From SZUA-265 sp965651905 (GTDB lineage Bacteria; Myxococcota_A; Polyangia; Polyangiales; Polyangiaceae), in assembly GCA_965651905.1 (NCBI GenBank), contig CBFGUG010000008.1, positions 62,001 through 126,000 of the forward strand: DNA of 64,000 nt, read 5' to 3'. The notes beneath the pieces were generated by a model. It ran no database searches, was not told the DNA's origin, and was given only the letters and a program-made list of their open reading frames with translations. Both the position numbers and the translations under genes were made by a program. This document shows positions 9,447 to 18,276 of the stretch, piece after piece (positions within the stretch are counted from its first letter, which is position 1; the number at the start of each line of letters is the position of its first letter).

Positions 9447-9821
9447 CTACTGCTGCTCACGGCAACGGTCAGCTTGCTTGAGACAATGGGTGTAACAGCT
9501 TTGGCGAGACGCGGTGTCCACGGTACTGGCTTTGCATCCGTCGGTGCACTCGTCTTGCTTCGTCTTGCAGTGGTCAGCGTTCGACGCGTCAGTGGACGAC
9601 GTGCTCGCTGCATCGCTTGCGCCAGGTGACGTCGCTTCTTGTGTCGTACTGTCCGTAGGAGTCTGAGTGTCTGCGTCTGGCGAGGCCGCGGCAGGTTGAA
9701 CGTCAGTTGCCGTTCGCGCCTCGGGCTCAGCGGCGTTCGACGTCGCGCAGGCTCCCACGAACCCGCACAGCTGCACGCTGCAAACGAAGCTGACAATACG
9801 GCGCATCTCCACGACTACCAC
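9447..9821 (-). CDS. small Cys-rich lipoprotein
   Basis: A 124-aa protein. The signal peptide ends in lipobox VGAC, then comes a Ser/Thr/Asp/Ala linker (about 28-85). The compact C-terminal domain has six cysteines with near-symmetric spacing (C-x6-C-x3-C ... C-x3-C-x6-C), which suggests a disulfide-linked helical hairpin resembling CHCH-type twin CX3C units. The GTG at 9821 follows a strong GGAGAGGAG ribosome-binding sequence. An ATG five codons later has none at proper spacing. No family is recognised. Confidence 0.6.
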   Translation of the reverse strand: MVVVEMRRIVSFVCSVQLCGFVGACATSNAAEPEARTATDVQPAAASPDADTQTPTDSTTQEATSPGASDAASTSSTDASNADHCKTKQDECTDGCKASTVDTASRQSCYTHCLKQADRCREQQ

Positions 9822-9921
9822 GGCTCCTCTCCCCGCTACGTCAGGTTCGGCGGATTCTCCCCGCTGCCAAACAAATGCGCAAGCGGCAAAGCGCTGAGTG
9901 CATGTCGTGGAGTGGGTGAAG

Positions 9922-10755
9922 TCACGACAGTGTGCTTTGCGTGGCGTACGCTAGGCCCATCAAGACGAGATACACCGCGATACACGAACCTACGAAGATG
10001 TACTGGGTGTTGGGCATTTTCCGCGCGGTCGCTCCGATGATCTGATGCCCACGATTGGCGTGGAATCGTCGCTCCTGTTCGAGCAAGCGGCTTCGATCTC
10101 GCTCTAGCTCCGCGGTCACCAGGTTCTGTGTCCCACAGTATCGGCAAGCGTCTATTGCTCCGCGATCAGCACGGGTGTCATGGTGTGCGTTCGGGTCGTG
10201 CAGCGGCGCTCCGCAGGCGCGACAGCGCGCGGGAAGGCCAGGCTGCTGCGGTGCGCGCGCGAATAACAGTGGACGCACGTTGCGACGATAACCCCGCCTC
10301 GCAATGGCCAGTGCAAGACACAACGAAACGGCGAGCCCACCGATCATGATGGGGCCGAACGCAGCATTGACGATCAGCATCGGTCGCAGGTTTGGGGGTG
10401 CGTTGGCAATGCCGTCCCATGAACTGATCACCGCCTGCACTAGAAAGAACACAGCAGCCACCGCGAAAGGCCCCGCTACTCTGACGAACGCCCAGCGGCT
10501 CTCGTAGATGTGCCCCAGCGCTCTTTCCGTCCCTTCCAGTTGGGCGACGCTCACGGCAGCTTGACGCACGCGACGAGACAGCTCCATTGCGCGCTGGAGT
10601 TGGTCGTCTGGAAGCCGACCCACGTGTCTGCAGTAGCCGCAGGTTACGGTCCCGTCCAACGCCGCGTGTGCGGGACCCAAGCACTCGGAACACAACACTG
10701 GGGTTTGCTCTTGGCCAAACACGAGATTTTCGACTCCAAAGTGTGTCGTCGCCAC
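9922..10755 (-). CDS. membrane protein with two zinc-ribbon-like motifs
   Basis: A 277-aa protein starting with GTG. A first Cys set (CSEC at 22-25, CGYC at 39-42) forms a zinc ribbon. A coiled helix and two membrane segments follow (about 95-115 and 130-150). A second ribbon uses CRAC and CRYC (about 180-210), and a last hydrophobic segment lies near the C-terminus (about 252-270). The gene is 9 bp downstream of another minus-strand membrane-protein gene, so they form an operon. Function is unknown; the plan resembles the protein at 3441-4160. Confidence 0.65.
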   Translation of the reverse strand: MATTHFGVENLVFGQEQTPVLCSECLGPAHAALDGTVTCGYCRHVGRLPDDQLQRAMELSRRVRQAAVSVAQLEGTERALGHIYESRWAFVRVAGPFAVAAVFFLVQAVISSWDGIANAPPNLRPMLIVNAAFGPIMIGGLAVSLCLALAIARRGYRRNVRPLLFARAPQQPGLPARCRACGAPLHDPNAHHDTRADRGAIDACRYCGTQNLVTAELERDRSRLLEQERRFHANRGHQIIGATARKMPNTQYIFVGSCIAVYLVLMGLAYATQSTLS

Positions 10756-10764
10756 GGTAGCCGT

Positions 10765-11526
10765 TCACCTGATGGCAGAGGCTACGACTCCAAGAAGTTG
10801 CGCCATGCGATCGTGCACGGGGATCGTCAGCTCCATTCGCTTCGTCATGTCGAGGCCGATGGCCATGTTGCCGATCTGCCCGCCCATCGCCGCGGTCAGG
10901 TTCTTCTGGGTGGGATCCGCACACACGATGCGATCATCGTAGACACACAGGTCCAGTTCCGCGCAGCCGAGTAGTAGTTCCCGTAGCCCGGGTGTCGCCA
11001 GCACATGACGCACCGAGGCTTCGCTGTCGCCACAGAGCAAGAACCGCGCATCCAGCTCGGGATCTCCTGACGCTACAGTCACCGGGTACTGTTGCTGCCA
11101 GTGACGCTCGGAGTTGCCGAAGATCTCTCGCACGGCCTTCATGGTACTGCTCAGACTCCGCTCGGCGAACTGCACGCGCAGGCGTGGTGGGGCAGCCAGC
11201 GGCGTCCACCATGAACCACTACGAGTGATCGTCGTCGTTCTGCCTTCACGCGTGGTTTTGAAGGACTGTTCCGAGTGAACTTGAATTCCGTGAAAGTCGC
11301 GAACCATGTGAATGTGATAGCCACCCGGGGTGGATACCAAGTTCTGACCGTGCATGATGTGCGCTTCCAGCGGTTGATCGAGGATGTCCGCGTAGCGATA
11401 GCCAGTGCGTTCGAAGAACACACGAAACGCGGCGGGCATTCCAGCCGTGGTCTTGCGCCGAACGTAGACGGTGTATCCGACGGCTGCCGCCATCAGGAGC
11501 ACAGTGAAGAGCAACTGGGTCGTCAT
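10765..11526 (-). CDS. single-pass membrane protein, unknown function
   Basis: A 253-aa protein with an N-terminal hydrophobic anchor (about 4-22) and a soluble domain of about 230 residues. It has no catalytic motif I recognise. It is the first gene of a two-gene minus-strand unit, with the zinc-ribbon membrane protein starting 9 bp after its stop. The divergent gene beyond 11.9 kb is a secreted hydrolase on the other strand, separated by about 380 bp. Confidence 0.6.
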   Translation of the reverse strand: MTTQLLFTVLLMAAAVGYTVYVRRKTTAGMPAAFRVFFERTGYRYADILDQPLEAHIMHGQNLVSTPGGYHIHMVRDFHGIQVHSEQSFKTTREGRTTTITRSGSWWTPLAAPPRLRVQFAERSLSSTMKAVREIFGNSERHWQQQYPVTVASGDPELDARFLLCGDSEASVRHVLATPGLRELLLGCAELDLCVYDDRIVCADPTQKNLTAAMGGQIGNMAIGLDMTKRMELTIPVHDRMAQLLGVVASAIR

Positions 11527-11820
11527 GCACGCAATCTACTCGTACTCGCCACAGGTCATCCCCCAGAGAGTGATGCGCTCTACGGACCCGCCGGGCTTTC
11601 GGCCTCTCACGCCCCAACAACGTACCAGTCATTCCATCTGACTTGGACACCTGCAACGCGCCTCTCGCGACGGTCATGACCAGCCGCCGACGGGACCGGG
11701 TCCACTGTCCGGGAAGTCGGCGTCCTAGGCCGCTGGCTTCGAGTTAGAGTCCCGCGCCCCAAACGCCGTTGAAGGGCCATGGTCGCAGCAGGCAGCGAGC
11801 ATGGGCGGGCTCTGTTTGCG

Positions 11821-11846
11821 AAAAACCCGAGCTATTTCGAGTTTTT
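11821..11846. other. A/T-armed inverted repeat upstream of the hydrolase gene
   Basis: AAAAACCCGA and TCGAGTTTTT pair over 9 of 10 positions with a 6-nt loop. The structure sits about 60 bp before the ATG at 11907. With an A-tract on one side and a T-tract on the other it could terminate transcription in either direction or act in the 5' leader. The rest of 11527-11906 shows no gene. Confidence 0.35.
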
Positions 11847-11906
11847 GCACTCGGATTGGCGCAGCGAAGTTGCATCCACGGGGCGTTCGCTGCAGGTTGG
11901 GGCGCC

Positions 11907-12881
11907 ATGCGGGCAGTCCTCACGAGCGCCAGGCGCGCGCTATTTATCGGGTTTCTCGGCGTCGCGCTGCACGCGTCAACAACCCGAGCCAAAGGCGGCG
12001 CTGAGCGCTTCGTACCGAGTAAGCCTCCCTCGAAGACTCAAGTTCAAAAGTCGTCCAAGGAGCGAGGTGTACACCCGTGTGACACACCCGACCCAGGTTT
12101 CGGCATCTACCGAAAATGGAATCGTACCCTGCGCAAGGGGCAGTTCATCGTCCCTCAGCGTGGCGGGTTCACCTCGAGCGGTGGCTTCGACGTGATGGTG
12201 CATTTTCATGGTCACGAAGCCGTGCGCAAGGAGTGGGTGCAGATGATGAACGGCGCTGTGTTGGTCGGCATGACCCTAGGCACGGGCTCTGGTCCATACG
12301 AACAGAACTTTCGCGCGCCCGGCGCCTTCGAGAAGCTGATCGACGAGATTGAAACCGAAGTCGCCAAAGAAACGGGGCGCAAGCGAGTACGGGTGCGCAA
12401 AGTAGGTCTGAGCGCGTGGAGCGCAGGGTACGGCGCCATCGAGGCGATTCTTCGTAGCAGCTATGGCAAGCGGCTGGTCGATAGCGTAGTGTTGTTGGAC
12501 GGGCTGCACACGGGATACCACGGCCGTCTATTGGACGACGGGAAGCTGAGCCCCTTCGTCGACTTTGCACGCCGTGCCGCAAGAGGTGAGCGTTTCATGT
12601 TCGTCAGCCACTCGTCGATCATTCCGCCGGGCTACGCGTCGACCACGGAAACGGCGAACTTTCTCATTCACAAGTTGGGCGGTAAGCCCAACGCCGTGGG
12701 TAAGCGCCGAGGTGATCCCATGGGTCTCGACCTGATCTCCAGGTACACGCGCGGCGCGTTCCACGTGCGAGGCTACGCTGGTAACGACACGCTCGACCAC
12801 TGTGCACACATCGGTCTCTTTCGGGATGTGCTGCAGGTGCACATCAAGCCCAGATGGAACACCCCCCGCGGGCGCAAGTAG
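11907..12881 (+). CDS. secreted alpha/beta-hydrolase-like protein
   Basis: I chose the ATG at 11907 because it opens a clear signal peptide (about 28 residues, ending TTRA). The upstream in-frame codons read as non-coding. The mature protein has a strand followed by VMVHFHGHE, an oxyanion-type HxHG. The nucleophile-elbow-like GLSAWSAGYGA comes next, then VVLLDGLHTG and a late His in TLDHCAHIG. These are in the order expected for a Ser-Asp-His alpha/beta hydrolase, although the elbow is AWSAG rather than classic GxSxG. The substrate cannot be deduced. It is a single gene with free space on both sides. Confidence 0.7.
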   Translation: MRAVLTSARRALFIGFLGVALHASTTRAKGGAERFVPSKPPSKTQVQKSSKERGVHPCDTPDPGFGIYRKWNRTLRKGQFIVPQRGGFTSSGGFDVMVHFHGHEAVRKEWVQMMNGAVLVGMTLGTGSGPYEQNFRAPGAFEKLIDEIETEVAKETGRKRVRVRKVGLSAWSAGYGAIEAILRSSYGKRLVDSVVLLDGLHTGYHGRLLDDGKLSPFVDFARRAARGERFMFVSHSSIIPPGYASTTETANFLIHKLGGKPNAVGKRRGDPMGLDLISRYTRGAFHVRGYAGNDTLDHCAHIGLFRDVLQVHIKPRWNTPRGRK

Positions 12882-13013
12882 TTGCGGCACCAACGTGACT
12901 CGCGACGAGTTACCGCGTCGGATGAATCGATCGCGTTGACGGCGTGTGATACGTCGAACCTGCTCGATTGACTGTTGCCTCGGGACGTGGAGGCGCGGGC
13001 CCTGCGCGGCTCC

Positions 13014-13302
13014 CTCTGCGGACTGAGCATTGGTCTCATTTCATTCTGTGAGGACGCCCGCCGATCTCGGCGCCTGAGGCTGTTTCCCCTGCGGGGTCCC
13101 AAACGAACGGGTCCCGCGCGGCGGCACGCCGCGTGGGTAAATGAGGCTTGGGGTTGCTCGAAGCCAGAAGGCTGCTCCGCTACGGTTCTCGTGAAAACAG
13201 CCTCAGCCACCGAGCTTGACGGGCGGGTTTGCTGCCATGCCAGGCAATGCAGCGACGATATGGGGCGACGATCAGACCAATGTTCAGCTCTGCGGACTGA
13301 GC
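13014..13302. mobile_element. MITE-like palindromic element with flanking direct repeats
   Basis: The gap 12882-13747 has no convincing gene. Inside it, 13023-13036 and 13274-13287 are inverted repeats (13 of 14). Further in, 13066-13085 and 13195-13214 pair over 18 of 20, and 13113-13123 / 13127-13137 form an 11-bp central hairpin with one G-T pair. Immediately outside both ends is the direct repeat CTCTGCGGA (13014-13022, 13288-13296); identity continues for six more bases. Terminal inverted repeats plus a 9-bp direct duplication look like a non-autonomous transposable element. Alternatively it is a long structured RNA. No transposase is present. Confidence 0.5.
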
Positions 13303-13711
13303 GGCGAGGCGCGGGCTCGCGGGTGCACAGGTGAGACAGCGCGCTGGCTGCCTCGGAGCCCACATGAACCTGCGTTCGACTTGCGCGATGGGTAGCCGTG
13401 TTGTGTTCGCCCATCACGTCAACCCAGCATCGACCGTGTTGCGATGGTGATGTGCGAAGTGGCTAGAGTACCATGCACTCGTGCGACGCGATCGACTCGC
13501 GTTGTGTGCTCGTGCTGGCTTGACGCCCCACGCCAGCGCCAGCACACTGACCTGAAACGGGGTCGGTTTCAAAGACCGACTCGCTTGGACTTGATTGCTC
13601 ACGAGCCTCTGGGGTGGCACTTCTGCCTACCGCACCGACCGCTCACTTACGAGTTCAGCCCCAAGACCTGATTTGCGGCTCGCTTTCGCAACACGCACAT
13701 CACCTTCACCC

Positions 13712-13730
13712 GTGAACCTATCGGGTTCAC
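13712..13730 (+). promoter_or_regulatory. stem-loop in the leader of the ferritin-like lipoprotein gene
   Basis: GTGAACC / GGTTCAC form a 7-bp stem with a 5-nt loop, ending 17 bp before the ATG at 13748. It would lie in the 5' leader next to the ribosome-binding region. A second small stem lies at 13562-13580. A regulatory role is only a possibility. Confidence 0.25.
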
Positions 13731-13747
13731 TAGCCTCGGAACGATCT

Positions 13748-15580
13748 ATGCGCACCATCAAACTTCAAAGCCTCATCGGACACGCCATTCAATACGCGCT
13801 GCTCAGCGCTGCGGTAGGTTGCGGCACGCAGTCTGCAGACTCCGACACGGACGATACTGCGCGGACGACCGGCGCGTCCAACGCTGATGACGAGGCGAGC
13901 GACGACACGTCCAGTAGCGCTGATGACGATAGTTCGAGCGATGAGACTTCGGGCGATGATGACGACGACGCAGCGAGTGACGATACTTCGGGGGACGATG
14001 ACGAGACGAGTGACGACGGCTCGGGGGATGACGGCTCGGGGGACGACGACGACGCGAGTGACGACAGCTCGGGGGACGACGCCTCGGGGGACGACGACGA
14101 CGTAGCGAGCGACGACGGCTCGGGTGACGACGGCTCAGCGAGCGACGATGCTTCGGGTGATGATGACGATGTAGCGAGCGACGATGCTTCGGGTGATGAT
14201 GACGACGCAGCGAGCGACGACGGCTCGGGTGACGACGACGTAGCGAGCGACGACGCTTCCTCTGACGACGACGACGTGTCCGACGATGCTGCAAGTGACG
14301 ACGCCTCGGATGACGATGACAGCTCCGAGCCGCCGCAGTGGGAAACGCTCGAGTGTCCAGCGGAGGGGACGTCAGCGTTCGAAGACATGAACCTCACGAC
14401 CGACTACGACGTGATTGAACGGCGAACAGCTTGGCCCAGTCTCCCTTCAGGAGTGTCACTCTCTGACACGATCGACGACTCTCACGGCACGGCCTGCGCC
14501 ACCGCGAGTGACGAAGAGGCGTGTAACCTCGCGATGGCGGACGCTTGGCCCGACAGTGATGGCGAGTGGTTTCGTTGTGAGCAAGTCGGCTGTTCGTATA
14601 CGGGCCTAGTCGTAAACCTTGGCGACGACGTCGAGTTGGCGCAGACGCTGGACGCCATTTTTGCGATCCTGGGTGACATAGATACGCTCGAAGAGGCCGT
14701 GTTGTGGGGGCAAGCTAACGGCTATACGATCACCTGCGGGTATTCGCAGGTTCAAGCCGCCGAAGTTGGTTTCCGTTTCGCCACCGAGGAGCAGGTGAGC
14801 GATTGTCCCGTACAAATGGCGGACGTCACCTTCAACGTGTTGCCCGACGGCACCATCGACGAGACGTCACGTGAGCTTCAGCCAGAAACGAACGTGTGTA
14901 TCGGGCGTCGGCCATCTACGATGAGCGGTATCGATCATGATTGTTCGAACCCAGACGCAGTTGCCGACGAGGTAGGAGAATACTTCGCTGAGGTGGCGGC
15001 TCTCGAAGCTGCCGCGGTGGAAGCTTTCTCACACATGATGGACGAGCTTCGCCGTTTCGGCGCGCCAACTGGTCTGATTGACGCTGCGGCACGCGCTCGC
15101 AGCGATGAGCAGCGTCATGCTCGCGTCACCGCGACACTGGCACGGCGTTATGGCGTGCAGCCGAGCACGCCTCGTGGCCCGAGTCCCCAAGAGCGCGATC
15201 TCTATGCGTTCGCCCTCGAAAACGTGATCGAAGGGTGCGTTCGCGAGACTTTCGGCGCGGCCTACGCCGCTCACCAGGCGGTGGTCGCAAAGGATCCCGC
15301 CGTACGTTTCGCGTTGCGCAGTATCGCGCTCGACGAGACTCGTCACGCGGAGCTGTCGTGGTGTATTCATGCCTGGGTGCTCCCGCGTTTGACAGTCGAG
15401 CAGATCGCGTCACTGCAATCTGCAATGCGCGACGCCGTGGCGAAACTGCGCGACGAATCGCTCGCGCCCGTACCCGAGCGGGTGCAGTCGTTGGCTGGCG
15501 TTCCCGGCTCGGCAGCGGCGCTGGCGTTGCTCGATGATCTCGAAGCAAACCTGTGGCGTGAGGCAGCGCGCGCCGCGTGA
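13748..15580 (+). CDS. lipoprotein with Asp/Ser linker and C-terminal ferritin-like diiron domain
   Basis: The ATG at 13748 opens a signal ending in SAAVGC (lipobox). Residues about 30-197 are an Asp/Ser/Gly/Ala low-complexity arm built of variants of DDASGDDDD. A Cys-containing domain of unknown family (about 198-400) follows. The last 200 residues (about 407-610) are four-helical: the first helix carries repeated Glu (EVAALEAAAVEAF), then SDEQRHA, later a second Glu helix and DETRHAE. The two ExxRH units plus helix-borne Glu are the carboxylate-bridged diiron pattern of ferritin-like proteins. This would place a diiron domain on the outside of a membrane at the end of a long flexible arm. 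The reaction is unknown. Confidence 0.8.
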   Translation: MRTIKLQSLIGHAIQYALLSAAVGCGTQSADSDTDDTARTTGASNADDEASDDTSSSADDDSSSDETSGDDDDDAASDDTSGDDDETSDDGSGDDGSGDDDDASDDSSGDDASGDDDDVASDDGSGDDGSASDDASGDDDDVASDDASGDDDDAASDDGSGDDDVASDDASSDDDDVSDDAASDDASDDDDSSEPPQWETLECPAEGTSAFEDMNLTTDYDVIERRTAWPSLPSGVSLSDTIDDSHGTACATASDEEACNLAMADAWPDSDGEWFRCEQVGCSYTGLVVNLGDDVELAQTLDAIFAILGDIDTLEEAVLWGQANGYTITCGYSQVQAAEVGFRFATEEQVSDCPVQMADVTFNVLPDGTIDETSRELQPETNVCIGRRPSTMSGIDHDCSNPDAVADEVGEYFAEVAALEAAAVEAFSHMMDELRRFGAPTGLIDAAARARSDEQRHARVTATLARRYGVQPSTPRGPSPQERDLYAFALENVIEGCVRETFGAAYAAHQAVVAKDPAVRFALRSIALDETRHAELSWCIHAWVLPRLTVEQIASLQSAMRDAVAKLRDESLAPVPERVQSLAGVPGSAAALALLDDLEANLWREAARAA

Positions 15581-15606
15581 TGCGCAGTTGACGCCGTTTG
15601 ATAGGT

Positions 15607-15629
15607 GCTCGGCAGCGTAGCTGCCGAGC
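15607..15629 (+). terminator. perfect 10-bp hairpin after the ferritin-like gene
   Basis: GCTCGGCAGC and GCTGCCGAGC pair perfectly around GTA, 27 bp past the stop at 15580. There is no T-tract, so it is either a Rho-assisted terminator, an RNA-stabilising hairpin, or a protein site. The next gene starts at 15705. Confidence 0.5.
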
Positions 15630-15704
15630 GTGGCAGGTGCCCTGACTGGGACTTGGCGGTCCCGACTCTTGGCGTTCCGCGCCTCGCGGTGTAAGCGTCG
15701 GGCG

Positions 15705-16475
15705 ATGGTTCGATGGCTTCATCTCGCCCGTATCGCGCTATTTATCGCTGCCTGTCTGTATGTTCCGTCGCTCGCCGCACAGGTCAACGTCGAGCCGCTT
15801 CGTGCCAAGCTGAAGGACGGGGGCGCGACGTATCACTTTCGTGGCGCCCTCTCGATGCATCAGGGCAACACCAACGCCTCCGCAGCGTCAGCAGGTGCCC
15901 TCACGGGGTGGAGCACGGGGCCTTATCTCGGCTACTTGAACGCTACCGTCGACTACGCCGAATCGAACTACGAGGCTAACGTGACGAAAGTGTTTGCTCA
16001 CGCGCGTTTCGACCGTCGACTCGTGCGAGCCCTTCACGGCGAGGTGTTCGTCCAGTTCGAACACGACCCGTTCCGCGAGCTGGATACGCGCGAGTTGTTC
16101 GGTAGCGGTCCACGTCTCGAGTTCGATTGGGAGCAGTGGAGGCTTCACGGCGGGATGTCGTACATGTTGGAGTTGACCAAACGCCGCGTGGGGGCTGCGG
16201 CGGGTGAGTATGTCGCGCGCCATCGCCTGAACAACTACGCAACGGTCAACTACACGCCACACCCGAACGTGGAGCTCAGCGAAACGGTTTACTTTCAGCC
16301 GCGTTTCGATCGCGTCAGCGACTACTTCTTGCTCAGTATCTTCGGCGCGAAGTTCAGTGTCACATCCACGCTCTCGACGGGAATCGATCTGATTTATCGT
16401 CGGGAGAACGTCGTGCCTGCGGGGGTCGAGCAGGACGATGTGCAAATGATGAACTCGATCAGCTTGACGTTCTAG
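15705..16475 (+). CDS. DUF481-type outer-membrane beta-barrel protein
   Basis: The ATG at 15705 gives a clean signal peptide (ending SLAA, about 25 residues). The mature protein of about 230 residues has alternating hydrophobic/aromatic strands, with the GALSMHQGNTN start and repeated FDRR, YFQPRFDR and YRREN turns typical of the DUF481 family (salt-induced outer-membrane protein YdiY). It ends in Phe (SISLTF), the usual C-terminal signal for barrel insertion. A role in envelope integrity is inferred from the family. It follows the hairpin at 15607-15629 and is convergent with the next gene by 18 bp. Confidence 0.75.
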   Translation: MVRWLHLARIALFIAACLYVPSLAAQVNVEPLRAKLKDGGATYHFRGALSMHQGNTNASAASAGALTGWSTGPYLGYLNATVDYAESNYEANVTKVFAHARFDRRLVRALHGEVFVQFEHDPFRELDTRELFGSGPRLEFDWEQWRLHGGMSYMLELTKRRVGAAAGEYVARHRLNNYATVNYTPHPNVELSETVYFQPRFDRVSDYFLLSIFGAKFSVTSTLSTGIDLIYRRENVVPAGVEQDDVQMMNSISLTF

Positions 16476-16493
16476 TGGACGCAGCGACGAGAG

Positions 16494-16919
16494 CTATGTG
16501 CGCAGCAACTTACGAACGCGCAGCAGCCAGTACGTCCACAACACGTTGAAGCAAATGAAGATCCCCAGGAAACCAGCGACGGCCACGGGCGCGCCCAACA
16601 GCACATCCCACAAAAGCCCCGCACACGCGGTGGCAGACCACATGCACTTGAGGCTCAGCAGGTTTTCATAACGCTCGAGCGGCGAGTGACGTTCGAGCAA
16701 CGATTGTGTTCCGATGCCGACCAACGCTGCAGCAACGATGCGCGAAGTGACCGTGTCCACGCTCTCCCAGCCCAGCGCGCCCAAGAAGGCTTCGGGAAAA
16801 AAGAACAATGGGATCGCGAACAGCCAGTCCGCGACGAAGTGCAACACGAAACTGTGACGCAGGGCAGGCGGCACTTGCCGCGGAGCCTGCGCCTCACCGA
16901 TCACGTCGCTATTCGGCAC
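16494..16919 (-). CDS. small polytopic membrane protein
   Basis: From the GTG at 16919, which overlaps the end of the upstream diiron-protein gene by 11 bp, the product is 141 aa. It has four hydrophobic segments with short loops and a basic C-terminus (LLRVRKLLRT). A longer frame up to 17003 exists but would lie inside the neighbouring gene and adds nothing membrane-like. The pattern fits the small unnamed four-helix membrane proteins with motif SLLERHSPLERY in a cytoplasmic loop. Overlap with the desaturase-like gene points to co-translation and perhaps a membrane partner for it. Confidence 0.6.
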   Translation of the reverse strand: MPNSDVIGEAQAPRQVPPALRHSFVLHFVADWLFAIPLFFFPEAFLGALGWESVDTVTSRIVAAALVGIGTQSLLERHSPLERYENLLSLKCMWSATACAGLLWDVLLGAPVAVAGFLGIFICFNVLWTYWLLRVRKLLRT

Positions 16920-17790
16920 TTTGCGCGAGCTGAACCGAACGCGCGCGCTCGGAGTTCGTGGTGTAAACACCAGGCCCGTAAGTGCGGGCGTACCGATCCG
17001 CACACTCTTTGGTTTGCGCGGAGATCATGTCGAACCACTGCAGCCCGGGGAGCTGACGAATGTGCGCATCGGCTTGCCGCAGCGGCCTGCGTGCTTCTTC
17101 GTCGCCGAACAAGTGCGCCGCGACGAAGTCGAGGTTGTTCTCACCACCCACGCCCGAGCCCACCAGCGTCCAGAAGCGTTGCAGAGCGAAGCGCACGAAA
17201 CGCTGGGCGATCTTGTCACCCGTCATGCGCTTTTGCGCTTGGTGATAATAGAACGCCATGTGACGACGCTCTTGCCGCGCCATGCGATTGCACAAGGTGG
17301 CGACCACGGGATTGGCCGTGCGTCGTTCGATCACTTGGTAGGCGGCTGCCGCCGTGGCTTCGTTGATCGCGCCCCACGCCATGTGCACTGCGATGAAACG
17401 CGGCGTCAGCATCGCGGCCATGTGAGACAGCGCTGCTTCCACGAATTCGCGGATGCCCGAGCCCGTCGTGGTCTCGGTGTAGTGATCGGGCGTTTCGGGG
17501 TAACCCGCTTCCGTCAGCAACTTCGTGATCGCGCGCCCGTGGCACAGCTCTTCGTAAACCCATACAGACAAGAAGTTGACGATCTCCGGATCTTTCGTGC
17601 TGTGTCCGGCGAGCAGGTCGCGCATGTAGAGGATCGTGTGGGACTCCGTGTCCGCCATGTAGCGCAGCACTTTGGCCTCGACTTCCGAGAGGCCGATGCG
17701 TCGGCACAACTCCCAATCCAGATCGTCAATTTGGACGCCACCTGCCAGTTCCAAGAACCGATCGATATTGAACTCTTTCATGTCACCCAT
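16909..17790 (-). CDS. ferritin-like diiron protein, acyl-ACP-desaturase type
   Basis: A 293-aa, all-helical soluble protein. Iron ligands can be read in the order of class I diiron acyl-ACP desaturases: Glu in DTESHTILYM, EExxH in WVYEELCHGRAI (compare EENRHG of the family), a further helix Glu in INEATAAA, and ExxRH in RQERRHMAFY. The enzyme could insert a double bond or hydroxyl into an acyl chain; this is inferred from the family. The start ATG at 17790 has GGTGGGG upstream; an ATG three codons later is equally possible. On the minus strand at about 17830-17860, TTGCCG and TATACG stand 15 bp apart as a weak promoter. The overlapping downstream membrane protein gene is co-translated. Confidence 0.7.
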   Translation of the reverse strand: MGDMKEFNIDRFLELAGGVQIDDLDWELCRRIGLSEVEAKVLRYMADTESHTILYMRDLLAGHSTKDPEIVNFLSVWVYEELCHGRAITKLLTEAGYPETPDHYTETTTGSGIREFVEAALSHMAAMLTPRFIAVHMAWGAINEATAAAAYQVIERRTANPVVATLCNRMARQERRHMAFYYHQAQKRMTGDKIAQRFVRFALQRFWTLVGSGVGGENNLDFVAAHLFGDEEARRPLRQADAHIRQLPGLQWFDMISAQTKECADRYARTYGPGVYTTNSERARSVQLAQSAE

Positions 17791-18133
17791 TCGACCCCAC
17801 CACGCTGAGCGCGTGGCAGGCTGGCCTGCGTATACTACAGACACCCGGGCGGCAAGCGCACAGAGTGGGGTCGAACACGACGCGGCGCCCTACGGCGACC
17901 TCGGCTTACACTCATACTCGCAAACGCCAAATCTGCGCGGACCCGCGCACGTTCGAATCCGGGTTGCAGCCCGCCGCCGTCTCACCCGACGCGAGACGCC
18001 GCTCGAGCGCTCCGCACCCGGAGAAAACACCGCCGAGCCTAGACCAAGTCCCACCCTATTCATAGTTTCAGTCGTCGGGTAACTGCGCTTTCCACGACAC
18101 TCGCGGAAGCTCTTCGCGCACATCTTTCGTGTT

Positions 18134-18199
18134 TCAGGGGCGGGCCTAACGCAGCGTTCCCACCGCCCGCGTTCGCTGACTCCACACGAGTGCTTCGGC
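18134..18199 (+). repeat. 66-bp inverted repeat, left copy (pairs with 19403-19468)
   Basis: This segment matches the reverse complement of 19403-19468 at 61 of 66 positions without gaps. The first 18, the central 30 and the last 10 positions are identical, and differences sit in two 4-bp blocks. Identity stops sharply on both sides. The pair brackets the ldhA-type gene. The remainder of 17791-18276 shows no gene. Confidence 0.8.
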
Positions 18200-18276
18200 C
18201 CGTCGAGTCGTCGTCGGTGGAAGGCTCGGCCGTGGGCCTCGCCTGACGTTCGTCGGGGTTGCAGTCCGACGTACGC

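Noticed and set aside
12975..13334. Open frames on both strands across the 13-kb gap
   Set aside because: They overlap an inverted-repeat structure, lack ribosome-binding sequences and show no domain; frames through palindromes often stay open on both strands.
13789..14397. Long Ser/Leu-rich frame antisense to the Asp/Ser linker
   Set aside because: It is a reading shadow of the repetitive GAC/TCG codons of the real linker; similar antisense frames accompany the other linkers.
16919..17003. Longer start for the small membrane protein
   Set aside because: The extension lies inside the desaturase-like gene and adds a Pro/Arg-rich stretch without membrane character.
17945..17965. TTCGAATC resembling a tRNA T-loop
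   Set aside because: The flanking bases do not form a T-stem and no acceptor or anticodon arm can be drawn.
18143..18199. GCCTAAC at the start of the 66-bp repeat resembles an integron attC core site
   Set aside because: The matching GTTRRRY core is not found at the required distance within either copy, and no integrase or cassette array is present.
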